Assembly (NCBI RefSeq): GCF_001704415.2
Contig: NC_030811.1
Location: 372,001-436,000, forward strand
Reading direction: 5' to 3'
DNA from: Capra hircus
Taxonomy: Eukaryota > Chordata > Mammalia > Artiodactyla > Bovidae
DNA length: 64,000 nt
Part shown: positions 25,309 to 37,602 of the stretch, one piece after another
Layout: each line of letters opens with the position of its first letter
How positions within the stretch are numbered: the stretch's first letter is position 1
The notes under the pieces: generated by a model
Told to the model about the DNA's origin: nothing
The model's database searches: none
Seen by the model: only the letters and a program-made list of their open reading frames with translations
Made by a program: the position numbers and the translations under genes

Positions 25309-26174
25309 AAGGAATATCACAGTGATGAAAATGCAGTAACAGAATCAGAATTCACACCAGGTGAACGGTACTCTTCCTGGTGCATGGTGGTGAGTAGGGA
25401 AGTTCTCTTATTAGGTGTAGGTGACTCAGGGGACTGGTGTGTTTGCCTGAGGTGTGTGACAGGATGCATAGGAGCTGGTGGTTTGCTAGCAGGAATGGCT
25501 TGAGGAATATCAGTGAACTTGAAGAAATCGCGTTATGTTAGAGAAGGCAGACATTATATTTTTGAATAGTTTTCCAGGAGTATTTGATCACTAAGGTGTT
25601 TGTTTCAACGTAGTTAAACTTTAGCTTTAAAACTTGAGGATTCAGAAAAATTTTTTTTTCAAATCAGATTTAGAGTAGGTTACTTGTATTATAAGAAAGT
25701 CTTGTTTCCAAGTATTCTTGCTGATATAATCACTATGTTCAAAATCAATTTATGAAAACTCTTGTTACACAGTGTGAGTTACTTATTATATAAAATACTA
25801 CTTTATGTGTTAGAAAATTCTTGGTTTTAATCTTAAGTTAGACTAATAACTGGAAAAGTGGTTTATGTGTAGAAATAGAGGAAAATGTAAAAGCCTCATT
25901 CCGCTTCTTGTTACACTAGTTTGCTATGTTGTTTTTGCAGAGTTTTTCTGTGCACTTATAAGCATGTGTAACATATGCAAAACTTTATGTGTATATGTAC
26001 ACAGAGAAACATACCAGTGTTTCTAAGAATGTGTGACCTCTAGTACATTTTCATTAATTGGAAAGTTTGGCAATACTTTATTACCAAACATAGTAATTTC
26101 TTGAACTGCTTTCATTGAGAGTAGAAGTTCATTGAATGATATTTGCACAGGTGAATTTGGTCCACTGTACTGAC

Positions 26175-26692
26175 TTGCTCCTTGGAAGAGAAACTGTGAC
26201 AAACCTAGACAGTGTATTAAAAAGCAGAGACATTATTTACTGACAAAGGTCTGTGTAATCAAAGTTACGCTTTTTCCAGTAGTCATGTATGGATGTGAGA
26301 GTTGGACTATAAAGAAAGCTGAGTGCTGAAGAATTGATGCTTTTGAGCTGTGGTGTTGGAGAAGACTCTTGAGAGTCCCTTGGACTGCAAGGAGGTCCAA
26401 CCAGTCCTGGGTGTTCATTGGAAGGACTGATGCTGAAGCTGAAAAACTCCAGTACTTTGGCCACCTCATGGGAAGAGCTGCTGAATGGAGAAGACCCTGA
26501 TGCTGGGAAAGATTGAAGGCAGGAGGAGAAGGGGACAACAGAGGATGAGATGGTTGGATGGCATCACCAGCTCGATGGACATGAGTTTGAGCAGGCTCCG
26601 GGAGTTGGTGATGGACAGGGAGGCCTGGCGTGCTGCAGTCCATGGGGTCGCAAAGAATCGGACACGACTGAGTGACTGAACTGAACTGACAG
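26175..26692 (+). mobile_element. BovB LINE 3' part, sense
   Basis: It starts at CTTGCTCCTTGGAAGAGAAAC (BovB RT C-terminal region) and ends with CGGACACGACTGAGTGACTG and AACTGAACTG near 26690. It is 5'-truncated and frameshifted. Confidence 0.92.
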
Positions 26693-27582
26693 GAAGACAG
26701 AGGGGCTGACAAGGGCCCAGTTGGTAAATGAAGTCCCTCGTTTGGTCTGTGAAGGAGTTCTCCGACCCTGGGAAAGTAGAAAGGAGCCGTGTAGGTGTCG
26801 AGGATTTGAAGAGTTGGATGGGGAGGCGGGAGCTGAGGACGTGCCCCGCCTCTGCTGGTGAACCGTGAGGCCTGTCTGTGCGGTGACTGTGGGACAGCTG
26901 GCCTGCCCCAGACCCAGACGGGAGCAGGACCGGGGAGCTCACTTCCACCTGGGGCCCTTCCCCTGCTCTCGTCTCTCCTCTCTTGTCCCCTTCCTTGAGA
27001 ACTGTGTTTGTAAGTTTTTGTAAATTTTTATTTTAAAACTTTATTATATACACCTCCTCCCTCCACCCCACCCCCCCTGAATGAATGGTAGCCAGTTGTA
27101 GCTGCTTTTCTCTGTATTTTCACTGAAAACAAATCTTGGCAGGTACTCCACCGAAGTGCTCCAGCAGCTCTGGCAGCCCCCGCCTGGGGCCGCTCCGCGC
27201 TCCAGTAGCTGCGCAGCCCTCGCGCGTGGGCACGCCTGTCCCCCCGGCCACTCGGGGCGGTGGTGGCCGCTCCCGGCGTGCTGCACGTGCATCGATTTCC
27301 TAGGCCAGATTCTGAGAGATGGGATTGCTGGTTCACAGGGTGGATGGATGCACATGGAATTTTGTCGTTACTTCTTCATTATTGTTGCGTGTTCATGGAC
27401 ACTAGTGCTTTCCGGTGGCAGGTTTGAATGTTAAGTAAAACCAGACTTGAACCGCTCTGCTCTGAGTCTCGGGTGGAGCACTAGGTGTGGTAGCGGTGTT
27501 TTGCTGTGAGCTGCTGTCTGGTTTCTGTGCTTTGCCGTCAGCTGTTTGAGGCTTTGTACAGCCTTTGGGGTGTAGGTTCCTG

Positions 27583-27987
27583 CTGCTCAGTTGCTCAGTT
27601 GTGTCCGAGTCTCTGCGACCCCGTGGACTGCAGCACGCCAGGCTTCCCCGTCCTTCACCATCTCCCAGAGCTTGCTTGAACTCATGTCCATGGAGTCAGT
27701 GATGCCATCCAGCCGTCGCATCTTTTGCCAGCCTCCTCTCCTCCCACCTTCAGTCTTTCCCAGAGTCAAGGTCTTTTCCAGTGAGTCAGCTCTTTGCATC
27801 AGGTGGCCAGAATATCAGAGGTTCAGCTTCAGCATGAGTCCTTCCAATGAACACCCAGGACTGATCTCCTTTAGGATGGACTGGTTGGATCTCCTTGCAG
27901 TCCAAGGGACTCTCAAGAGTCTTCTCCAGCACCACAGTCTGAAAGCATCAGTTCTTTGGCGCTCAGCCTTTATGGTCCAACTCTAGA
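27583..27987 (-). mobile_element. BovB LINE 3' part, antisense
   Basis: It begins at TGCTGCTCAGTTGCTCAGTT and continues through reversed BovB 3' sequence (GGTCTTTTCCAGTGAGTCAG) to TTTATGGTCCAACTCTA. Confidence 0.92.
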
Positions 27988-28357
27988 TAATCACCATTAA
28001 ACACACATTTTCTACTTCTGGCTACCACTCAGGATCTCGAACATTTTAAGGCATGAAATCAGACTTTCAGGTTTTGCTCTTTAAGGGGGTGTGCTCTCTT
28101 GAGGGTTCGGCAGGCTCTGTGAGTGGCAATCTTCATGCACCTGCCACTTCCCTTGGTAGCAGAGGGGCCAAGAGCACAGGCAGACAGCCTGCTTTTCACC
28201 CCCATCTGTCACTAGGAGCGGTCCTGTACATGTGCGAGAGTAATAGTCCCAATTTGCAGATTTGTTGTAAGAATCAACTCAGGGAATGTGTCTGACTAAC
28301 TTAGCGCAGCACCTGCTGCATAGATAGCAGTTTATACTCAGTAAATGGTAGTTCAGT

Positions 28358-28577
28358 CTGGTGCTCAGTAGCTCAGTCATGTCCAGCTCTTTGTGACCCC
28401 GTAGACTGTAGCCCGCAAGGCTGCTCTGCCCATGGGATTCTCCAGGCAAGAATACTGGACTGGGTTGCCATGCCCTCCTCCAGGGAATCTTCCCGACCCA
28501 GGGATCGAGCCCCCACCTCCCGCATCACCTGCGCTGGCAGCCAGATTCTTCACCACCAGCACCACCTGGGGAGCCCA
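28358..28577 (-). mobile_element. Bov-tA SINE, antisense
   Basis: It reads TGGTGCTCAGTAGCTCAGTC at the left, AATACTGGACTGGGTTGCC in the middle, and CAGGGATCGAGCCCCCACC to CACCTGGGGAGCCCAAGG at the tRNA end. Confidence 0.9.
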
Positions 28578-28617
28578 AGGGTAGTCACTCTTATCATTTT
28601 GTACAAAAGTGGTTGCA

Positions 28618-28742
28618 TGGCATCACTGACTCAATGGACATGAGTTTGAGCAGACTCCAGAGAAGGTGAGCGACGGGAAGCCCGGATTTCTGCTGCAGCC
28701 TGTGGGGCCACAAAGAGCCGGACACGACTGAGCGACTGAGCA
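28618..28742 (+). mobile_element. Short BovB 3'-tail fragment, sense
   Basis: CATCACTGACTCAATGGAC through GGACACGACTGAGCGACTGA matches the last ~125 bp of BovB. Confidence 0.85.
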
Positions 28743-30303
28743 ACACACAAAAATAGCTTATAGTTCAGTCGTGTTGTCCGCCTTGCTCTCCAGAGGCCGC
28801 CTTCAGGGCAGGTTTATGGTGTGTGCCTTGGCCCGCCCTCAGCGTCCGCCTTTCCTCACTGGCTGCTCCTCCGAAGCGTTCGCCTGAACGACCTTGCAGA
28901 GACCTTGCCCTCGCCGTCCCCCAGCCCCCACCCCTCTTGTAGCCGAGTCTGGCTAGCCTGGCGAGCCCTCCGCTCTCCAGCCCCGCACGCCTCCTGCCTC
29001 TGGGGGAAGTGCGGTCCTTCTGGTGCTCCGGTTCCCCTCAGGTAGAAATGGCTGCTCTGCAGCGACGTGACCTCCAGACCGGAGCAGCATCGCCAGCGTC
29101 CTTTCTGGAATCTCTGCTTCTTAAGCATCATCTTCCTCAACTCTTGAGCCTTTTCCTTAATTCTGGAAGGTTGCCGTCTCTTTGGTTTTGTTTCAGGATG
29201 GGTTCAAGCTAAAACTTAATTTAGAAAACTTGTTGCCGGCGTTCCCGCCCGCCCTTGGGGTTCAGGCAGATGGAAGGCTTCCCATCCAGCGGCGTGAAGG
29301 GGCCGGTCTTAGGCGTGCGGGCGCGAGGAAGGCGGGGCTGTGCAGCCGCGACAGACGTGGAGACAGTGGTCTCGCCAGCCAGGACCTGGCGGGTCATGGC
29401 CCTGTGCCCTGGTTTGTGCTCGGGGACCAAGCCTGAGAGGTGGAATTGGTCCTCAAGGAAGCGTCTTCTTGGGCACATACCCCAGAGCAGCTGCGCTCAG
29501 CCGGAGGCTGGGATGGGGCTTGGCTGTTACTGCCTGCTGCGTGTGTTACTGAGACGCCTCGGGCATGGCCGTGCCAGGCCCTCCCTCCCCCCACTCCCCT
29601 CACACCCCCCCCCACCCCCGCCCCAGTCCCCAGGACAAAACTGCCGCACTCCAGTCTACTCCAGGCTGTCTCAGGGCCCCAGAGCAGTTTTCATGATGTT
29701 TGCGTGGCCAGCGTGTTCTTCTTTCTTGGAGGGGCGTGGAAGCATTTCTCAGACCACTCCCTGCTCAAAACTGCTTTAGCCTTTTTTCTGCAGGGGTTGT
29801 TTTAATGACAAAGAAAGCACTTTCTCAGCTATTTCTAAGTAGGTTTTTTTTTTTTTTTTCCTCTACCCCTCCACTTATTTTCTCCAGTATACAGGCCCCA
29901 TCATGGAGAACTATAATTATAATCCTCGCTTGGGAGACTCTGTGGAGAGGGGCCAATTAAGGAACATTGCGTGCCGGATCCTTTGGGCCAGAAGGGGAAG
30001 AGAAAGGTGGGCTTCTGAGGCTCTGAGCCTGGAGGCCTCCGGAGGGTGGGGTGCTAAGGGATGAGCTCGAGGTTTCGGGCTCTGCGGGTGCTCCTAAGGC
30101 CAGCGGGGGGGGTGCGCAGGGGTTTCAGAGTGTCCTCACAGCATGAGAGCCTGGGCCACACGCTTCTGTGGAAGCTTTCTCAGCACGGGGTGGAAGAACC
30201 GCAGACACAGAGTAGATATACAGTAAGAATACCAGCTGGCCTGGGAGAGATTTTACTTAGAGTTGTCAGGAGTTGCTAAGTCGTGTGTGTGTTTTTCCCT
30301 TAG

Positions 30304-30345
30304 GTTCATTTTCCGGACACTGAGAGAGCAGAATGGCTAAATAAG
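30304..30345 (+). CDS. ESYT2: ESYT2 exon (inferred exon 2), start of SMP domain
   Basis: This 42-bp exon gives 14 codons, VHFPDTERAEWLNK, which open the SMP (synaptotagmin-like mitochondrial lipid-binding) domain just after the membrane hairpin region. The acceptor is pyrimidine-rich (tttttccctTAG) and the donor is GTAGGA. Both ends fall in phase 0, so skipping it would remove 14 residues without a frameshift. The peptide matches human ESYT2 as I know it. The SMP domain is a TULIP-fold tube that dimerises and carries phospholipids between ER and plasma membrane. Because the exon is so short, homology to ESYT2 and fit to the next exon are the main support. Confidence 0.94.
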
Positions 30346-30896
30346 GTAGGAGAAGAGTGCACGAAACACCAGATATCAGCGGGGATTCGGGGGTGAGATG
30401 CCACCTTCCCATATTTGGGGATTTGGATGTTGACAGTATGTGAGCGCGTTTGGACTTAGCGCGTTGGCTTCTGCTCTCAAAATAACTGAGACGTTACTTT
30501 CCTTTCTAAGCAATGCAGACTGTGTCTTTGACATAGAAAGCTAACAATACTCTCATAGTTGGACATTTGGCCCTGTATCTCCTCACTTTGATGGTAGTCG
30601 TAAGTGAAAATTTTAGAACATTCTTACAAAGAGGGGAATAACTCCCAAGAAATCTAGCCTTTTTAGAAAGGTTATGTTTTTAAATCATTATACTTTGAAG
30701 TAGATCTCTCTTCTCTCTGTATTTTATATATCCTTAGAATTGTAAAAACTAATGTAGGTAATGATTACCCGTAATGTAATCACTGGAAGTTAGTCCATCC
30801 TTAAAGACAACTCATCAATGTTTGCTAAGAGCAACACAGTTTTAGGAAGTTTTTAGCGCTGAGTTGAAGCTACAGGATTATCTGACTGTCTGTGCA

Positions 30897-31108
30897 TACC
30901 AAGTTGCTTCAGTCACATCCAACTCTTTGACCCCATGGACTGTAACCCACCAGGCTCTTCTGTCCATGGGATTCTCCAGGCAAGAATATTTGAGTGAGTC
31001 GCCATGCTCTTCTAAAGGGATCTTCCCGACCCAAGGATTGAACCCTCGTCTCCTGTGGCTCCTGCGTTGCAGGCAGACTGTTTACTGATGGGCCACTGGG
31101 GACGCCCC
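30897..31108 (-). mobile_element. Bov-tA SINE in ESYT2 intron 2, antisense
   Basis: It runs from AAGTTGCTTCAGTCACATCC through GGCAAGAATATTTGAGTGAG to GATGGGCCACTGGGGACGCCC. It is moderately diverged. Confidence 0.88.
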
Positions 31109-31359
31109 TTTCTGACTTGTTAGTAGTGACTAAATGTGCTGATGTGAATAAACAGAACATTCAGCTAGAGCACCTGATTCCTGCAGTATGCTGGTCAGTT
31201 AATCAATAGTTCATTGTCATAATACATTTTTAAATTTTAGATGCTGTTTTTGCCTAACAAAAAAGGACGCCCCCCCACTTTTGCCTTTCAAAAATTCTGG
31301 TAAACTGTACGAGCATGATTTTTCATAGTGATTTAGGTACTGTACTATTTATTCGAGTG

Positions 31360-31540
31360 AGTGAAAGTTGCTCAGTCATGTCCGAGTCTTTGTGACCCCA
31401 CAGACTATACAGTCCATGGAATTCTCCAGGCCAGAATACTGCAGTGGGCAGCCTTTCCCTTCTGCAGGGGATCCTCCCAACCCAGGGACTGAACCCAGGT
31501 CTCCCGCATTGCAGGCAGATTCTTTACCAGCTGAGCCATG
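31360..31540 (-). mobile_element. Bov-tA SINE just upstream of an ESYT2 exon
   Basis: The reversed SINE starts GAAAGTTGCTCAGTCATGTC, contains CAGAATACTGCAGTGGGCAG and ends CTTTACCAGCTGAGCCATG at about 31540. Only about 28 bp separate it from the exon at 31569, so the branch point and pyrimidine tract lie directly next to it. Confidence 0.92.
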
Positions 31541-31568
31541 TTTAACCTGAGCTCCTTCTCTTTTCCAG

Positions 31569-31703
31569 ACTGTAAAACACATGTGGCCTTTTATTTGCCA
31601 GTTTATAGAGAAGTTGTTTCGAGAAACCATAGAGCCGGCTGTGCGGGGCGCACACGCCCACCTCAGCACCTTCAGCTTCACGAGGGTGGACCTGGGGCAG
31701 CAG
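31569..31703 (+). CDS. ESYT2: ESYT2 exon (inferred exon 3), SMP domain
   Basis: This 135-bp exon encodes 45 residues, from TVKHMWPFICQFIEKLF to FTRVDLGQQ, in phase 0 at both ends. It is the amphipathic first helix and first strand region of the SMP domain, which shapes the lipid-binding tube and its dimer contact. The acceptor is CTTCTCTTTTCCAG and the donor is GTATGT. Compared with the human protein as I recall it, the segment near AHAHLSTF and RVDLGQ has a few conservative changes (for example human NT and KVDV); the rest appears identical. An antisense SINE ends close upstream, leaving little room for the branch point (see findings). Confidence 0.97.
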
Positions 31704-33973
31704 GTATGTTTCCTCCCCGGCTCTCTTACCTGCGCGCCACTGGAGAGAACACTCAGCCACCTCAGGTTGTTCTCTGGAGCGAGCTGTTTCTGGAAGGCTG
31801 GCTGTGGGCGCACGTCCCCCCCGGTCTCCTGTCTCGGGGTCTCTGCTCTGTCGGGACCTCGCCTCCTTCGTCTGCTGGGGTGTCTCTGTCAGTCCAGGTC
31901 CATCTGCGGGCCCCTCGACCGCACATTCTGCCGTCACAGTCACCTTCGTGCTGTCCTGCCGGCGGGGGGCTGCCGTGGAAGCTCACTACTGATCAACACA
32001 AGTGGGAAGGAGCCCCCACCCCCACCCCCGTGCTCCAGAGCAGCAGCTCGGGGCTCCAGTGCTGGGCTCGCAGCCCCGCGTTAGTGACACCGTGAAGGGA
32101 AAGGTGGACTTTGTTCTTGGAATCGAGTTATGTGCAGAGGGTGGCCGCTAACTCCAGCACTGCTGGAAGCCTCGGGACCGCCATAACAGCTAGTTTCCTT
32201 TTTTATTTTTTTAAGTCAGTGTTCACAATAACTAGCAACCGCTGAAGGTAGCACTTTTTCTATTGAGGCATAATTGACACATAACTTTATATTAATTTCA
32301 AGGTAACATTGTTTTTATGTCTAATAAGAGTTCAGAGTCCAACAGTCCTTTTTTTATTTTTTGGCTACACTGCGACCCTGCAGGATCCTAAGTCGCCAGC
32401 CAAGGGTCACGGCTGTAGAGCCCCACAAGCACCTTCCCCGCCCTGCGAGCACCTTCCCCGCGCTGCATCCTGATGCCGGTGCTCCCGCCCAGCGGCAGTT
32501 CAGCGGGGCAGAGGACCGTGACCCCAGCTGTGCCCCTGCCCCAGGCCCCCTCCCAGCCCACACTCCCAGGTGTCGATCGCCTTTCCTTGTCGAGGTCCAT
32601 CTTCTTTGTGCGCAGACAGGTGTGTGTGTCCTGCCCAGCTGGGTCATGCAAGCTGTTTGCCCTCCTGGCTGAGTCTGCAGCACACTGCCATTTTGGATGT
32701 GGCCCCTGTCCAGCTCGTGGGGCCAGCGCAGGACTCCTGTGGGACACTGCCTCTCATTCCCCCTTTTCCTCAGTCCCCTAAAGGGACCACGACAAGTGGG
32801 AATGCAGAGTTAGAAGCCGGAATGCCACAGGAATGCGCAGTGGGGGTTGCCAGGTTTTCTGTGAGGGGCAGGTGGTGAATAGCCAGTGTTTTGACAGCTG
32901 CAGACGCTTTCGGGGGCGTGTCCTCCCTCGCCCCGCCCCCTTCTCCTCCTGTAAAATAACAGTCTCCAGCCCGCAGGCTGTGTCTCTCGGTCAGGCGCGC
33001 TCACGTGCGTGCACATCTGGAATTCTTGCTCCAGCTGAGTGTGTCCCAGAAAGAATTACATTTATGTTTGTGTGTGTGCTTCCAACCTACTGCTGACAAA
33101 GGGTGGGGATGTTGAGAGCAGCGCAGGCCTGGTCAGAGAGCTCAGTGTCACAGGGCTCTTGGACTTCTACTAGGAATAGGGGGCCCAGGCGTCTGATGCA
33201 GGGACCCTGCAACCTGGGGTGGGGGCAGCGTGGGCTCGGAGTATGCTCCTGCAGCCGACTTGGGGGGTCAGACTTCAGGACACCCACACCTTTGGCGTGG
33301 GCGTGGGGACCCAGTGGTTCTTCAGCTCGAGTTTTTCGTGCCCAGCTGTCATATTGAGAACTTTCTTAGAAGGGGTCTCAAATCTGCAAATTGAGAAACG
33401 ATTCTGAAATGATGTTGAAATATATTTATTATTGTCTGCCTTTTCTTTTTATAGTCATTTGATTCTCACCTTGTTGCCTGTATTATCTGTTGAAAATATA
33501 GCTAATATTTTTGATTCACTCAAAAAGTCCCATTTTTATAAAAATATTAAAAAATAGAAAGTTATGACATAAAGATAAAATGAGAAGAACTTCTGTTTTA
33601 GACAGGGTATTAAGTGTGCGGGAGGGAGCGGGTCAGAGTCCCCTGGGGGAGACAAGGACTGAGGGCCTGGGGCGGGAGTGAAGCCGGGCCCGGGCCCCGG
33701 CCCCGGCGCCTGCTGAGCTAGGCAGCGTTCTGTGGCCTGCTGGCCCCGCGCCCTGTGGGCCGCTCTCAGCCTGCAGGGCCCTCCTGAGTGCCTCACAGAT
33801 GAGGGTGCTCAGGGCCAGAGGCCCCGGCGCACTGGGTGTGAGACGACAGCACCTTGAAGCAGAGTGTTCCTGCCCAGGCCTGGGACCCAGGCTTGTTTTC
33901 TCAGCTCTACTGGGTCATGGGGTTGGTGTTCTTCACCCTTTCTATGTTTTAAAGAAGCCAATTTTTGTTTCAG
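31704..33973 (+). other. ESYT2: ESYT2 intron 3 (2270 bp)
   Basis: The donor is GTATGT and the acceptor is TTTTTGTTTCAG. The intron is GC-rich at 31800-32100 and 32390-33300. It holds a probable old L1 3' fragment near 32255-32335, a CHR-2-like SINE fragment at about 32346-32430 and a GC-rich run of CCGGGC/CCCCGG at 33680-33712. Several long open frames here, for example 31538-32095 and 32361-32672, come from GC-rich composition and match nothing known. Confidence 0.85.
32346..32430 (-). mobile_element. CHR-2-like SINE fragment, antisense
   Basis: TTTTTTATTTTTTGGCTACA, CCTGCAGGATCCTAAGTCGC and CCAAGGGTCACGGCTG resemble reversed CHR-2 text. It is short and diverged. Confidence 0.5.
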
Positions 33974-34050
33974 CCCCTCAGGATCAATGGTGTTAAGGTG
34001 TATACTGAAAATGTGGATAAAAGGCAGATTATTTTGGACCTTCAGATTAG
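33974..34050 (+). CDS. ESYT2: ESYT2 exon (inferred exon 4), SMP domain
   Basis: This 77-bp exon encodes PLRINGVKVYTENVDKRQII and then LDLQI plus two bases (AG) of a serine codon completed in the next exon. These are SMP beta strands; the PLRINGVKVY strand lies on the barrel wall. The acceptor TTGTTTCAG and the donor AG/GTAAGT are near consensus. It starts in phase 0 and ends in phase 2, so it can be skipped in frame only together with the exon at 37800. The sequence appears identical to human ESYT2 as I know it. Confidence 0.96.
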
Positions 34051-34257
34051 GTAAGTTTGTGTGTTTGTCATCGTTAATGATGTGTGATGTCACTTAGCTA
34101 TGCCCATAAAGTAGAGAATGTAATGAGCGCATATCTTACTGCTATTTGATGGAATTGGACTAGCTTCTTGTTGAGGATCTAAACTTAGCTCTTTCTGGTT
34201 TTAGTTCCTGATAGCTTAGATAATTGCCATTCGAAGAACATGTTAAATAAAAAAAAT

Positions 34258-35975
34258 AAAGGCACTACGAGAAAACTGCAGGCCCTTTTCCCTAGTGAAC
34301 ACTGATGCCAGAGTCTTCAAGCAAATGCTCGCAAACTGAACTCAGCAGCACAGTGAAAGGATTATACACCATGACCAAATGAGATTTATTTCCAGAATGT
34401 AAGAATGATTCATCATAAGTGATTGATGTAATACTCCACATTACTAAGAGTGAAGGGGAAAACCGCCTAATCATCTCAGTTGATGCAGAAAAGGCGTTTG
34501 TCGAAATCTAGCACTTTCATGATAAAAGCATTTAGGGCACAGACGTCAGCATGATGGGCTTGTTTATTGGGCTTGGAATGCTTGGCATGTGTCCCCAGCA
34601 AGTAGCACGCTCAGTGGTGAAAACCTGAAACCTCCTCTGAGCTCAGGAGCTCGGCAAGGACCCCCCTGTCACCACTGTTGTCCAGCACGGCACTGGAAGC
34701 TCTTCCAGAGCGACTAGGTATGAAAAAAACAAAAGGCATACGTTGCTGGAGAGGAAGCAGTAGTAAAGTAGAAGGATGCAGAATCAGTGCAGAGATTCTA
34801 TAGCAATAAACAGATCCAGAAAGGAAGCTAAGAAAGCGGCCTTTACGGGGGAACCAAGAAGAATAGAGTACTTAGAAATTAACCGAAGCGGTGAAAGGCT
34901 TATGCAATGAATACTACGAAACATTGATGTGAAAAATTGAAGAAGACGTAAATACACAGAGATACAGCTCATGTTTGTGGTTTGGAAGACTTAATATTGT
35001 TAAAAGCCAACACTAGAAGTAATGTAAAGAATCAGTGCAATCAGATATATGCATATAGTCAAATATATGATAAAGGATTGAGATCCAGAATATATAAAGA
35101 ACTGCTATAACTCAACAACAACAACAACAGCAATACAATGTGATTCAGAAATGAGCAAGGGACTGGAATGGACGTTTCTCCAAAGCAGACAGACTAGTGC
35201 TCACAAGCGCATGAGGGGTGCAGACGCCGCTGCTAAAGCCACTGCGAGGCGGCGCCTCACACCCATCAGACTGCAGCTATGAACCCAGAGTGGTGAGTGA
35301 GAACGTGCAGAGGTCGGAAGCCCGGCACACTGATGGTGGGAATACAGAGGGCACAGTTGCTGTAGAAACAGAGTAGTCGCTCCTTAGAAACAAGAAACAG
35401 TCACTATACGACCCAGCACTTCCACTTCTGGGTGCAGACCCCGAGGAACGGGGGTCTGACTCCCAGAGGGGCAGTTGTGTACTTCAGCCCACGGCCGTTT
35501 TCTTCACGATAGCTAAGACATGAGGGCGACCCGTGTGCTCACTGACTGTTGGACGGGTAAGAAGGCATGTTGTGTGCGTACAGGGGAGCATCGTTCAGGC
35601 TGTACAGAGAAGGAGATCCCACAGTGGGCCGTGTCCATCCAGCTACGGTGGGTGCACGGACCTTGGGGTCATCATGCTAAATGAAGCAGGACAATCACAA
35701 AGAGATGGTGTGTGATTCCCCCCGTCGGAGACCTCTTGAGGAGCAGACCCACACAGACAGAGAGCAGGCTGCAGGCTGCTGGGGAGGGGAGGATGGAAGT
35801 CACTGAGTGATGGGCACAGACTTTCAGTTTTGCAGGATGAAGAGAGTTCTGGAAATGATGGTGGTGATGGTTGCACAGCAGCCTGAATGAGCTTAATGCC
35901 ACCGCCTTGCACTTTAGAATGCGTGAGATGGTAATGTTATGTATATTTTACCACGATAAAAAATAATTGGGAGAA
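34258..35975 (+). mobile_element. L1 LINE relic, sense
   Basis: Broken L1 ORF2 text is recognisable: CCCTAGTGAACACTGATGCC, AAGGATTATACACCATGACC and CTCAGTTGATGCAGAAAAGG, then a 3' UTR-like end GTATATTTTACCACGATAAA. The gene strand and the element strand agree. No long reading frame remains. Confidence 0.88.
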
Positions 35976-37602
35976 ATTGACTAGGGATCTGCCAAGTGCC
36001 TTCCCTGGTGGTAAAGGGCTTCTCTGGCTCTTGTCTTTGTCCTTCAAGAAGCTGCTTATGGCTTTGTGAGGCCCCTGCCCAGCTGTGTGCCAGCTACTGA
36101 CTGACACGGCTCAGCAGGGTTGGTTTTGTTTTGATTAAGGGTCATTTTTTTTTATCATGTCATCTTTGAGTTTCTAAAGTGTATTAATGTAGTAAATGAA
36201 CAGAGTCCGTACCAATTGCCTTTATTTTAGAAAGAAACATAGAGTGTTACGATGATGTAATATGATGGGAAAACTCTGCGTCTTCAACACATTTGGCACC
36301 ACTGCAAATACTGCTGTCATGAGTGGAGTAAAAGAGGTGGCCCTGTGTTTGTCTTGGGGTCAGGTGCACCTGGCAAGGCTGTCCACAAGGCTGAGGGTGA
36401 GCTTCAGGGGGTGGGAACCTTGTTCTCTCATTCCATCACCGAGGGAGCCCTTCACACACGTCTGTTAAGCAAACACTGAAATGAGTCTGTTACCTGATGT
36501 CATTTTGAAGACTGCAGTCTGGCTTTTGTGGTTTCAGCAGACACAGCCGTGTATGCAAATTAGGCAGCTCAGATCTTTACGTCTCTGAAGCAGTCTGCAT
36601 TCTACCTTTCCCTGTGTTCCAGACAAGAACCGTAACTAGAGTACTGCCTGTAGAGCTGGGGAGGGAGTGACTGAGAGAAAATATAACATAACAAGATCCC
36701 ATCTTAGGGTATGTGGAGAAAACTTGCCATCCGCCATCTGCCTCTACAAGGATGCGGTCCCCAGCCACGTGGTCGCTGCCCTTCCACACCCCTGGAAGGA
36801 GCTCAGAGCAGAGACCAGGAATGAGGCCCTCTGTGCTCTCGGAAAACTGGCAGGACTGACTTTCAAGCAGTTCGGTATTTTCAAGAGAAGATTTTATGAG
36901 CCCAGTTTCTTTCATCTTCTCATAGCTAGAAAAACTCTACAATCCTTAACAAAGATGTCTGCTTCTTGTGACTACTAGCAGCCTCCTGCTGAAATGTGCC
37001 CTTGATTGTGTGCACCTCCTTCACCAGAAGAATCTATAGGTAGTGACTGTTGAGAGACACAGGAGAGCGACTGTTGGCAGACTTCATCCCAGATGCCTTC
37101 TGTTGATGTTTTGCTCATGTGCTTGGACACTGTCTATTGTGGACACTGTTCCTCCCGATGCTCCAGGGCAGGAGCAGGATGACCCACTCCCAGAATCAAG
37201 GGTGGGCATCAAACCATTCAGGATCCACAAAAACATCGTGGGCCTGTCACGTTTTTAAGAAGATAGGCAAAGCCTTACATGCAGCGTCACACAGCGTTCA
37301 TGGGTGTTCACATTAACGATTGAAGGGACAGTCGCTGAGTAAAACTGATACCTCAAACAGGTGTAACGTCTCTGAGGGCCTGAGCACTGCTGGTTTCTCA
37401 CGGTGGGGGAGCCCGGGCACATTGTTTGTGATGAAATATGACCTAAGCTTTGTATATGTTTTAAACAAACAGAGTTATTTATGAGACAAATGAAAACTAT
37501 ACTCCATCAAGACACTGCTCCAGAAGCTGCCCTTTGAGAAGTGACATGCTGAGCCTGGGGGCTGCGGCTGCCGCGGCTAGAACCCTGGCCCGGCTGGCCT
37601 GT

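Larger units (their letters stand above)
1..30303 (+). other. ESYT2: ESYT2 intron 1 (3' part), repeat-dense
   Basis: No exon that I recognise occurs here. The stretch ends with the acceptor TAG at 30301-30303 before the exon beginning VHFPDTERAEW. In human ESYT2 the exon upstream of this point encodes the N-terminus and membrane hairpin, so I infer that this is intron 1, although a different upstream gene in the first kilobases cannot be excluded. It is filled with BovB, L1, SINE, LTR and simple-repeat sequence listed separately. The stretches 350-1700, 2740-4190, 5730-6190, 6630-7490, 15720-18060, 19340-21270, 21400-22545, 22965-24640, 25310-26170, 26700-27580 and 28745-30300 show no repeat or exon that I can name with confidence. 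Confidence 0.75.
30346..31568 (+). other. ESYT2: ESYT2 intron 2 (1223 bp)
   Basis: The intron runs from donor GTAGGA to acceptor TTTTCCAG. It contains two antisense Bov-tA SINEs, at about 30897-31108 and 31360-31540. The second ends about 28 bp before the next exon. The remainder (30346-30896) is plain AT-rich sequence with nothing recognised. Confidence 0.9.

Noticed and set aside
29255..29779. A 174-codon open frame in GC-rich intron 1 DNA, as a possible alternative first exon
   Set aside because: No recognisable protein or motif; the frame is composition-driven and no promoter signal is clear.
31538..32095. A 185-codon plus-strand frame over the exon at 31569 and into intron 3
   Set aside because: It reads the exon in another frame and continues in GC-rich intron DNA; the ESYT2 frame is supported by homology.
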